Both the position numbers and the translations under genes were made by a program. From the NCBI GenBank assembly GCA_022181005.1, contig BQMV01000240.1, forward strand, positions 1-18,507: a DNA stretch of 18,507 bases, read 5' to 3'. Positions 7,283 to 14,048 of the stretch are shown here, piece after piece (position 1 is the stretch's first letter; every line of letters starts with the position of its first letter). Source of the stretch: Anaerolineaceae bacterium (GTDB lineage Bacteria > Chloroflexota > Anaerolineae > Anaerolineales > Villigracilaceae). The notes below the pieces were generated by a model. That model searched no databases. It had not been told where the DNA came from and saw only the letters and a program-made list of their open reading frames with translations.

Positions 7283-7975
7283 CTATTTTGCGCCATGCGC
7301 GAGCGCTTTTTCAAACATTTCACGCGTGGCTTCGTAACAACCTTCGCCGCAACAGGGCAGTTTTCCAACCGAGACAATTTTATACTCTTGAATCTTTGGG
7401 TACGACATCTTATGAAGGATTTTCGCGCCGTCGCTCAGCATGGCGGTGGGCGTGCCGCGCACGCCAAATTGTTCTTTGCCGAGTTTGCCTTCCGCTAACA
7501 CAGCGGCGCGCGGCTCATCGCTATTAAAACGGCGGGTGAAATCGTCCATGTCCAAATTCGCTTCGCGGGCGAGTTCAACCATGACTTCGCGCTTGCCGAT
7601 GTTGCGTCCTTCGGCAAAAAACGCGCGGCGGATGCGCAAATCGAAATCACGCCCAATCGCCTCGCCTTGTTGAAAGGCGCACCAAGCCGCGTCAAAAGCG
7701 GGCAGCGTAGTGACGGGGAAATCGTCGCTGAACGGTTTGAAGACTGCCGCAGGTTCTTGCAGAGCCGCAAGCCAAATCTCCAGCTCGAGTTCTTTGCGGT
7801 CTGGCGGACCGCCGCCGTATACTTCCAGCGGGAAAGCCCTGTCTACTAAACGCACGCGTCCTTCATATTCGGGGGCTATTTTTTGCAAGCGCACGGCTGC
7901 AATATAGCACCATGGTCAGTAATATTCCGCCCACTCCCAAATTTCAGGAATTTTTTTGTCGTTTGTGTCGTTCAT
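7283..7975 (-). CDS. DsbA/FrnE-like thioredoxin-fold oxidoreductase, probable selenoprotein (UPWC active site)
   Basis: A 230-residue thioredoxin-fold protein with TGA at codon 20 (7916-7918) read as selenocysteine. The true N-terminus is MNDTNDKKIPEIWEWAEYY-U-PWCYIAAVRLQKI. It matches the DsbA/FrnE-type start (EIWSDxxCPWCYIG) with Sec at the first active-site Cys. The ATG at 7973-7975 has GAGGAG ten bases upstream. Downstream are the family's helical insert (DAAWCAFQQGEAIGRDFDLRIRRAFF) and the cis-proline loop GVRGTPTAM. The C-terminus adds CCGEGC, a CX4C pair. A SECIS-like stem-loop starts four bases after the TGA. Without recoding, only a product from an internal GTG (7894) lacking the active site is possible. 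It lies 43 bases after the flavoprotein gene. A nonsense mutation is the alternative, but the exact Cys position argues against it. Confidence 0.88.
7872..7911 (-). promoter_or_regulatory. Probable bacterial SECIS element
   Basis: On the mRNA the bases 5-44 nt after the UGA fold into one long hairpin. GG-U-GCUAU pairs with AUAGC-C-CC with a single mismatch. After an A-rich internal loop, UUGCA pairs with UGCAA. GC/GC then closes an apical CGUGC loop, with G about 22 nt and U about 23 nt from the UGA. Bacterial SECIS elements lie directly downstream of the UGA, with a G in the apical loop at roughly this distance, so SelB recognition is plausible. The pairing was done by eye. Confidence 0.72.
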
Positions 7976-8018
7976 CTCAAACCAGCTCCTCTCGCTTATT
8001 GCGTCATGTCAAACAACG

Positions 8019-9200
8019 CTATTCAAACGCAATTTTGCCTTTTAGGTTTTCGGCGGTAAACGAACCGTTTGCAGCGATCAACGCCGACGCTTCCTCCACT
8101 TTACCCCACACATTCCACAGCAATACACCGCGCACATGCCCGTCGCTTAAGTAATAGATCACGCCCTTCTTGAACGGTTCTTGCCAATCTGCCACAATAT
8201 CCATCTTACTGCTCAACTCGCCAACCGCTTCATAGCCATATTCGAACAGATCCGAATAGAAGAATGGCACATGCGTATAAGGTTCGTCCGCGCCCGCCAT
8301 GTTGCGCCCAGCTTGCTTGCCCATATTCAACGCATTATCTTCGTGCTCGATCCGCGCCAATTTGCCGAGCGCGGAATGCGGGAAGCGCGCCACGTCGCCG
8401 GCGGCGTACACATCGGCGGCAGAAGCTCGCAAGCGATCGTCTACGATAATGCCGTTCTCCGTTGACAGACCTGCGGCGGACGCTAATTCCACATTCGGGC
8501 GAACGCCAAGACCAGCGATCACGCCGTCCACCTCAAATGTGCGTCCGCTGCGCGTCTGAATTTTGAACGCGTCTTTGCTCTTTTCGATATTTGCAATCCC
8601 GTCGTTCGCCAACAGTTCCACGCCTTTTTGACGATAGACATCGCTTAAAAATTGCGACAGGTCGGGCGGATACACACGTTCGCCAATTGAGTTTTCCAAA
8701 AAAACCATCGTGACTTGCTTATGATTCATATTCAACGCCGCAGCGAGTTCCGAGCCGATAAAACCAGCGCCGATGACGAGGAAACGATGCGCCTTCTCCG
8801 TCAGCGCGCGCAGGCGTTGATAATCTACAAGCGTACGATAATAGATTACGTCGTCGCCGCCGAGCGGCAAACGCGTGGGCGTTCCGCCTGTGGCAAGCAA
8901 TAGTTTTTCATAAACATATTCCTCGCCCCATTCATCGCGCACGCGTTTCGCGGCAAGATCAAGTTCCACCGCCTTTTTGCCGAGATGCAAGTCCACTTTG
9001 AAGTTTTCAGTTCCGCGCCAAATCTTCTCCAGCGGGCGTCCTTTCCACAAGCCCTTCGAGAGCGGCGGACGAGCGTACGGCTTGTCAGCTTCCGCGCCGA
9101 TCATACCGATCGTGCCGTCGGCGTCCATTTCGCGGATGCCGCGCACGGCGGCATCGGCGGTCATGCCGCTTCCAATAATAAGATATTTATATTTTTTCAT
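8019..9200 (-). CDS. FAD/NAD(P)-dependent pyridine nucleotide-disulfide oxidoreductase (ferredoxin/rubredoxin reductase type)
   Basis: A 393-residue flavoprotein with two Rossmann dinucleotide folds. The FAD motif YLIIGSGMTADAAVRGI (6-22) is followed by ARPPLSKGLW (43-52). The NAD(P) motif is FLVIGAGFIGSELAAAL (140-156), then GVIAGLGVRPN (226-236) and the second FAD motif VYAAGDVARF (264-273). The C-terminal domain resembles AIF/ferredoxin-reductase flavoproteins. No active-site CxxC is present, so it is not a thioredoxin reductase. It likely passes electrons from NAD(P)H to a small iron-sulfur or redox protein. The ATG has GGAG seven bases upstream. It is 67 bases after metE and 43 bases before the selenoprotein gene, so the latter may be in the same operon. 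Confidence 0.92.
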   Translation of the reverse strand: MKKYKYLIIGSGMTADAAVRGIREMDADGTIGMIGAEADKPYARPPLSKGLWKGRPLEKIWRGTENFKVDLHLGKKAVELDLAAKRVRDEWGEEYVYEKLLLATGGTPTRLPLGGDDVIYYRTLVDYQRLRALTEKAHRFLVIGAGFIGSELAAALNMNHKQVTMVFLENSIGERVYPPDLSQFLSDVYRQKGVELLANDGIANIEKSKDAFKIQTRSGRTFEVDGVIAGLGVRPNVELASAAGLSTENGIIVDDRLRASAADVYAAGDVARFPHSALGKLARIEHEDNALNMGKQAGRNMAGADEPYTHVPFFYSDLFEYGYEAVGELSSKMDIVADWQEPFKKGVIYYLSDGHVRGVLLWNVWGKVEEASALIAANGSFTAENLKGKIAFE

Positions 9201-9267
9201 GTTCCACTCCTAAAAAAGAAAATCGTTTCGAGAACCATATACTCTGATGTTCTCAATTCGTCTTTTC

Positions 9268-11559
9268 TTATACTTTCAATTGCTGTCTCACCGCTTGCGC
9301 GGCATGAACCATGTTCGTCAACGCCGGGACGACCTCTTCCCAACGGCGGGTTTTTAAGCCGCAATCGGGGTTCACCCAGAGTTGATCGAGCGGCACAACC
9401 TTCGCGGCGCTTTCCAAAAGCGCTTCCATCGCATCCTGCGCAGGGATGTTCGGCGAATGGATGTCATAAATGCCCGGTCCGATATCGCCGGGATATTGAT
9501 ATTGTTTGAAGGCGTCGAGCAGTTCCATCTTCGAGCGCGAGGCTTCAATCGAGATCACGTCCGCATCCATGTGGCCGATTGCTTCCATAATATTGTCAAA
9601 CTCGGCGTAGCACATATGCGTATGGATCTGCGTTTCATCCTGCGCGCCGCTGGAAGCCAGGCGAAAGCATTCGATCGCCCAAGCGAGATAATAGTTCTGA
9701 TCGGCGCGACGCAGAGGCAAACCTTCGCGGAAGGCGGGTTCGTCAATCTGAATAATATGAATGCCGGCGCGCTCCAGATCCAGAACCTCGTCGCGGATGG
9801 CTAAGGCAAGTTGACGGCAGGTTTCATCGCGCGCTTGATCGTCGCGCACGAACGACCATTCAAGAATGGTGACGGGTCCCGTCAACATGCCTTTGACGGG
9901 TTTATCGGTAAGAGATTGCGCATACGCCGACCAAACCACCGTCATGGCTGCCGGGCGAGCAACGTCGCCGAAGATAATGGGCGGGCGCACGGCGCGCGAG
10001 CCGTAACTTTGCACCCACCCATTTTGAGTAAAAGCTACGCCCGTCATTCGTTCGCCAAAATATTCCACCATATCAGAACGTTCAAATTCGCCATGCACCA
10101 ACACATCCAAACCGATCTCTTCTTGCTTCTTGATCGTGCGCTTGATTTCAGTTTTCAAAAATTCATCGTAGGCGGCTTGCGAGAGCGCGCCTTTTTTATT
10201 CGCAGAACGCTGCGCGCGCACTTCGGCAGTTTGCGGAAAGGAGCCAATCGTCGTCGTCGGCAAAAGCGGCAAAGCCAGTTTCCGCGCTTGCGCGACCTTG
10301 CGCGTTCTGTAATCGTGCGCGCGACGCAGCATCGATTCGTCTATAGCGGCGATACGCTCGCGCACTTGCGGGTTGTGCGTGCGTGTTGATGCGCGGCGGT
10401 GCGCCAACGCTTCGCGGCTGACCGCGAACGATTCCGCTGTCGCTTCCGCCGCCCCGCTGACGGCTTTTTTGAGGAGCGCCAGCTCATCCAGTTTTTGGCG
10501 CGCAAACGCCAGCCATGATTTCAATTCATGGTCTAATTCAATCTCCAGATTCAAATCGTGCGGCGTAAACATCAACGAGCAACTAGGCGCAATCTGAATC
10601 CGTTCGGCGCCGAGCGCGCCTACCGCTTGTTGCACGGTCTTTAAGGCGGCGTCTAAGTCAACGCGCCAGACGTTGCGCCCATCAATCACTCCTAACGAAA
10701 GCGTCTTCTCAGTCGGCAGCTGTTGTAGAATTTTCTCAAGTTGTTGCGGCGCGCGGACTAGATCCACATGTAAACCATGAACCGGCAAACCCGCCGCCAG
10801 CGCGAGGTTATCTTCCAAGCCGCCAAAATAAGCGGCAATCATCAAGCGTATATCGGCGACTCGACCAAGATAGGCATAGGCTTCTTCATACGCTGTACGC
10901 GCAGATTCATCCAAATCCATCGCCAGATACGGTTCGTCAATTTGAACCCAATCTGCGCCGGCTTCGGCAAGACGTTGCAACGCTTCGCCGTACACCGGCA
11001 ACAAGTTAGGCAAAGTCTTCAGCGGAACGCCCTCGGCGGCGGTGGATTTGCTCAACAGCAAATAGGATACAGGTCCGAGCAGAACCGGGCGGGTGTGAAT
11101 CCCAGCCTGTTTGGCTTCGAGAAACTCGTCTACAACCTTAAGGGAGGTCAAGCGATAGTTTTGATTCGGTTCAATTTCAGGGACGATGTAATGGTAATTG
11201 GAGTCAAACCACTTGGTCATTTCCATCGCGGCAAAGGTTTGCTCGCCGCGTTGCGTTCCACGCGCCATTGCAAAATACAGGTCAAGTTCATCCAGATCGT
11301 CAAGCGCGGCGTAACGCGCAGGCGTGGCGCCGACCATGCGCGTCGCGTCTAAAACATGATCATATAATGAGAAATCGTTCGAAGGGATGAAGTCAACGCC
11401 CGCCTCTTGCTGTTCTTTCCAGTGAGCAAGGCGCAAGTTTTTCGCGGTCTTCAACAAGTCTGCGGCGCTGGTTTTCTTCGCCCAGTAACTTTCCAAAGCC
11501 CATTTTAATTCGCGTTTGGCGCCCAAGCGCGGGTAACCGAGATTTGCCGTACGAGTCAT
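9268..11559 (-). CDS. metE: 5-methyltetrahydropteroyltriglutamate-homocysteine methyltransferase (cobalamin-independent methionine synthase)
   Basis: A full-length 763-residue MetE, which moves a methyl group from 5-methyl-tetrahydrofolate polyglutamate to homocysteine without cobalamin. The N-terminal barrel starts NLGYPRLGAKRELKWALE. The C-terminal catalytic barrel has TTTIGSFPQTAEVR, VHGEFERSDMVEYFGE and GPVTILEWSFVR. The zinc/homocysteine site appears as QIHTHMCYAEF (His, Cys), SIEASRSKMELL (Glu) and VNPDCGLKTR (Cys). Length fits the family (about 750-770). An AGAGGT Shine-Dalgarno lies about 12 bases upstream of the ATG. It is the first gene of the minus-strand array and is divergent from the corrinoid-activator gene. 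A palindrome at 11692-11712 overlaps its best -10, which suggests repression. Confidence 0.97.
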   Translation of the reverse strand: MTRTANLGYPRLGAKRELKWALESYWAKKTSAADLLKTAKNLRLAHWKEQQEAGVDFIPSNDFSLYDHVLDATRMVGATPARYAALDDLDELDLYFAMARGTQRGEQTFAAMEMTKWFDSNYHYIVPEIEPNQNYRLTSLKVVDEFLEAKQAGIHTRPVLLGPVSYLLLSKSTAAEGVPLKTLPNLLPVYGEALQRLAEAGADWVQIDEPYLAMDLDESARTAYEEAYAYLGRVADIRLMIAAYFGGLEDNLALAAGLPVHGLHVDLVRAPQQLEKILQQLPTEKTLSLGVIDGRNVWRVDLDAALKTVQQAVGALGAERIQIAPSCSLMFTPHDLNLEIELDHELKSWLAFARQKLDELALLKKAVSGAAEATAESFAVSREALAHRRASTRTHNPQVRERIAAIDESMLRRAHDYRTRKVAQARKLALPLLPTTTIGSFPQTAEVRAQRSANKKGALSQAAYDEFLKTEIKRTIKKQEEIGLDVLVHGEFERSDMVEYFGERMTGVAFTQNGWVQSYGSRAVRPPIIFGDVARPAAMTVVWSAYAQSLTDKPVKGMLTGPVTILEWSFVRDDQARDETCRQLALAIRDEVLDLERAGIHIIQIDEPAFREGLPLRRADQNYYLAWAIECFRLASSGAQDETQIHTHMCYAEFDNIMEAIGHMDADVISIEASRSKMELLDAFKQYQYPGDIGPGIYDIHSPNIPAQDAMEALLESAAKVVPLDQLWVNPDCGLKTRRWEEVVPALTNMVHAAQAVRQQLKV

Positions 11560-11688
11560 CGTGTTCTACATACCTCTTATTTTCATAATATATACCGAGA
11601 AGCGTCTATATCTTAATCTTTGACAAATTATGTATGCAACATCCGCCTACTTTAAAAACGCAGTAAAAGACAGGAATTAACAGAGTCC

Positions 11689-11694
11689 ATTATA
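11689..11694 (-). promoter_or_regulatory. Candidate -10 element for metE
   Basis: A perfect TATAAT on the minus strand. The hexamer 17 bases upstream is AATAAA, a weak -35, and the spacer is almost wholly filled by the palindrome at 11692-11712. A promoter with a weak -35 and a palindrome in its spacer is typical of a regulated promoter. Confidence 0.4.
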
Positions 11695-11712
11695 TCATAA
11701 TATTTATGATAT
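11692..11712. promoter_or_regulatory. Perfect 9-3-9 palindrome, candidate operator
   Basis: Arms ATATCATAA and TTATGATAT flank a TAT spacer without mismatch. It overlaps the probable metE -10 and lies about 20 bases upstream of the -35 of the divergent gene, so one dimeric regulator could govern both methionine routes. Regulator identity is unknown; ArsR- or TetR-type operators have this general form. Confidence 0.6.
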
Positions 11713-11731
11713 TTATTATAAAAATAAGGGC

Positions 11732-11801
11732 TTGACAAGCATTTTCACATTGACCCACAATGCATCTTCTCGTACAATTTCGCCGTCAAATTATATATAA
11801 T
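11732..11801 (+). promoter_or_regulatory. Sigma-70-type promoter(s) for the corrinoid-activator gene
   Basis: The best candidate is TTGACC (11750-11755), a 17-base spacer and TACAAT (11773-11778), five of six matches in each box, giving a start near 11785. A second possible pair is TTGACA (11732-11737), 18 bases and CACAAT (11756-11761). A perfect TATAAT also lies at 11796-11801 but has no good -35 and would start transcription only about ten bases before the ATG. Confidence 0.6.
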
Positions 11802-11818
11802 TTCGCGACTCGTAGAAC

Positions 11819-13966
11819 ATGACGAAACACACCATCATCCTCCAACCTTCCGGTCGACGCGGACAAGCTGACGAAGGCGCATCAGTCCGCACTGCCGCGC
11901 GCGCACTCGGTGTGGATATCGAATCGATCTGCGCTGAAAACGCCACTTGCGGCAAATGTCTCATACTGATCGAAGAAGGACGCTTCGAAAAATACGACAT
12001 CACTTCAAAACGCGAACATCTCTCGCCCGTAGGCGCGGAAGAACGCGCTTACCTTGAGCGCAGGCCCAAATTGCTAAAAGACAAAGGCTGGGAGATCGGG
12101 CAAGTCCGCTTATCTTGTCAATGCAAAATTCTCGGCGATGTGCTGATCAACGTCCCTGAGGAGAGTCGCGGCAATAAGCAGATCGTCCGTAAAAGCGCAA
12201 GCGACCGCCCGATCGAGGTCAAGCCTGCGATTCGCAACTACTTCGTAACCTTATCTCCGCCTAGTTTGGAACGCCCTATCGCAGACTGGGAGCGGCTCGC
12301 GAAAGGGTTGGAGACTTCCATGCAGCTGGTTCACGGCGTCGAAGCAAAGATTCCGCGCTGGCGCGAATTTACAATTGATTATCGTTGTTTGCAGACTCTC
12401 GCAAAAACGCTGCGCGAGGCAGCTTGGAGTGTGACCGTCTCGGTGTGGAATAACTCGGAAGTCGTCGCCGTTCGAGCTGGATTCCATGAAGACAGTTACG
12501 GCGCGGCGGTGGATATCGGCTCGACAACCGTCGCATTATATCTTTGCAATTTGAGGACGGGGGAATTACTTGCGGCTGAATCCGAGATGAATCCGCAGAT
12601 CGTATACGGCGAAGACGTTATGTCGCGGATACAATACAGCGCTGAACATTCCGATGGATTGGAGAAATTACACAAGGCGATCATCTCCACATTGAATAAG
12701 TTGTTGAAGCAGGCGGTTCGTTCCGCTAACATGTCGTTGCGAGCCGAGCCTCAAACGGCGAATACGAAGCGATCCCTTAGCGAGTTGGCGATCGCATCGG
12801 ACAAAGAGCCAGCGCGCCATCGCAACGACATCAACATCAACGACATTCTCGAAATGGTCCTCGTCGGCAATTCGACCATGCACCATGTGTTATTAAATCT
12901 ATCTCCAAAAGATTTAGGACACGCTCCATTCGTTCCTACGATTCACAAATCGGTTGACGTTAAGGCGCGCGAACTCGGGCTGAGCGTCAATCCATCGGGG
13001 AATATTCACATCCTGCCGACCATCGCATCGTTTGTTGGAGCGGATACAAGCGCAATGATCCTTGCAGAAGAGCCGCATAAGCAAGATGAAAACTGGCTAT
13101 TAATTGACGTCGGCACGAATGCGGAACTCGTGTTGGGCAACCGGCGCGGGCTGATCTGCACCTCCACACCGACGGGTCCCGCGCTTGAGGGCGCGCATGT
13201 GGAATACGGTATGCGCGCCGCGCCCGGCGCCATCGAACGCGTCCAAATTGACGACGCGACGCTTGAGCCAAAATACAAGGTTATCGGCGTCGAAGGTTGG
13301 AACACGGAACGCGGCGGCTTGGCCGGGCGAGTCAAAGGAATTTGCGGTTCCGCTATCATTGACGCAGTCGCAGAATTATTCCGCGTGGGAATCATCGACT
13401 CGCGGGGTAAATTCAAGAAGACCTTAGAGCCGGCATCGTCTCCGAAAGGGAAGCGCATCCGCGAAGGCGAATCGGGCTGGGAATATGTAATCGCCTGGGC
13501 GGAAGAAACTTCCATCGGACACGATATTCCAATCACACAAAAAGATGTGCGGCAGATCCAACTGGCGAAAGCCGCGTTGTTCACCGCTGCACGCACGCTA
13601 TTGAAGCATAAAAAATTAGAAAGCCCCGATAAAATTATCTTGGCGGGCGGCTTTGGAAGTTACATTGACAAAGAGAAGGCGATGTTAATCGGGCTGATCC
13701 CCGATTGCGCATTGGAAAACGTGTACGCGGTCGGAAATTCAGCCGGCGACGGCGCGCGCATTGCGTTGCTAAACATCGAGAAGCGCAATGAGATTGACGC
13801 GGTTGCGCGCAGCGTGGAGCGCTTTGAACTGCCGACCGATCCCGATTTTCAAAATCAATTCATGCTGGCGACGAGTTTTCCGCACATGAGCGAGCCATTC
13901 GAACATATCGCGCACTTGATTCCGAATCGCGCGCCTGATCCGATGGCGAAGAATTTTATGAAGTGA
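11819..13966 (+). CDS. Corrinoid-activating [2Fe-2S] ATPase (RACo/RamA-like, DUF4445)
   Basis: A 715-residue protein that reductively reactivates corrinoid proteins by restoring Co(I). The N-terminal ferredoxin-like domain has C38-x5-C44-x2-C47 (CAENATCGKC) and a fourth ligand in RLSC100QC. A linker region follows to about residue 225. The ASKHA/DUF4445 ATP-binding part carries AAVDIGSTTVALYL (229-242), VLVGNSTMHHVLL, WLLIDVGTNAELVLG (426-440), KGICGSAIIDAV and ILAGGFGSYID. Residues 305-338 are encoded by a 101-bp inverted-repeat element and look like an insertion just before the conserved DILEMVLVGN. There is no clear Shine-Dalgarno before the ATG. It is followed after 82 bases by a homocysteine methyltransferase, which suggests it services a B12-dependent methionine synthase. 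The corrinoid protein itself is not in the window. Confidence 0.93.
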   Translation: MTKHTIILQPSGRRGQADEGASVRTAARALGVDIESICAENATCGKCLILIEEGRFEKYDITSKREHLSPVGAEERAYLERRPKLLKDKGWEIGQVRLSCQCKILGDVLINVPEESRGNKQIVRKSASDRPIEVKPAIRNYFVTLSPPSLERPIADWERLAKGLETSMQLVHGVEAKIPRWREFTIDYRCLQTLAKTLREAAWSVTVSVWNNSEVVAVRAGFHEDSYGAAVDIGSTTVALYLCNLRTGELLAAESEMNPQIVYGEDVMSRIQYSAEHSDGLEKLHKAIISTLNKLLKQAVRSANMSLRAEPQTANTKRSLSELAIASDKEPARHRNDININDILEMVLVGNSTMHHVLLNLSPKDLGHAPFVPTIHKSVDVKARELGLSVNPSGNIHILPTIASFVGADTSAMILAEEPHKQDENWLLIDVGTNAELVLGNRRGLICTSTPTGPALEGAHVEYGMRAAPGAIERVQIDDATLEPKYKVIGVEGWNTERGGLAGRVKGICGSAIIDAVAELFRVGIIDSRGKFKKTLEPASSPKGKRIREGESGWEYVIAWAEETSIGHDIPITQKDVRQIQLAKAALFTAARTLLKHKKLESPDKIILAGGFGSYIDKEKAMLIGLIPDCALENVYAVGNSAGDGARIALLNIEKRNEIDAVARSVERFELPTDPDFQNQFMLATSFPHMSEPFEHIAHLIPNRAPDPMAKNFMK
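12731..12831. repeat. 101-bp palindromic element inserted in frame within the corrinoid-activator gene
   Basis: Perfect 12-bp terminal inverted repeats, ATGTCGTTGCGA (12731-12742) and TCGCAACGACAT (12820-12831), enclose an inner pair CGAAGCGATC (12765-12774) and GATCGCATCG (12790-12799) that matches at 9 of 10. The outer motif resembles the GTCATTGCGAG...CTCGCAATGAC repeats common between genes in several bacterial phyla. Here it is open in the host frame and encodes residues 305-338, a polar linker (MSLRAEPQTANTK, SELAIASDKEPARHRND). Confidence 0.78.
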
Positions 13967-13974
13967 AAAAATCA

Positions 13975-14036
13975 TTAACCGCGAAGCGCGCAAAGAATGC
14001 TAAGATTTTTTGCGACCTTCGCGGACTTAGCGGTTC
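13975..14036. repeat. Period-9 GCNAAG/CTTNGC hairpin repeat between the two methyl-transfer genes
   Basis: The 82-base spacer contains three 9-base units ending GCGAAG, GCAAAG and GCTAAG (13978-14004), a short T-rich turn, then units TTTTGCGAC, CTTCGCGGA and CTTAGCGGT (14008-14034). The two halves are complementary in phase, so the element can form a long imperfect hairpin. CCGCGAAG (13979-13986) and CTTCGCGG (14017-14024) pair perfectly. It may reduce or tune read-through into the downstream gene. Confidence 0.68.
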
Positions 14037-14048
14037 GAAAGAGAAACT

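Larger units (their letters stand above)
11560..11818. promoter_or_regulatory. Divergent control region between metE and the corrinoid-activator gene
   Basis: This AT-rich 259-base gap is the longest non-coding stretch. It contains the metE leader, a palindromic operator-like site, and outward-facing promoters. The metE leader (about 120 nt if the TATAAT at 11689-11694 is used) shows no SAM-I, SAM-II or cobalamin riboswitch pattern that I can recognise. No small ORF or RNA gene is evident in it. Confidence 0.7.

Noticed and set aside
7283..7894. DsbA-like gene starting at the internal GTG, or a pseudogene with a nonsense TGA
   Set aside because: The GTG product lacks the whole active site and has no Shine-Dalgarno. 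Homology, an upstream ATG with a good site, and the SECIS-like hairpin favour Sec recoding.
9201..9267. GAGAAC/GTTCTC hairpin after metE as terminator
   Set aside because: The stem is only six pairs with a 14-base loop, and the T-rich stretch starts several bases later, so it is too weak to call.
11560..11690. SAM or cobalamin riboswitch in the metE leader
   Set aside because: No SAM-I core, B12-box or matching stem arrangement could be recognised; the leader is AT-rich and little structured.
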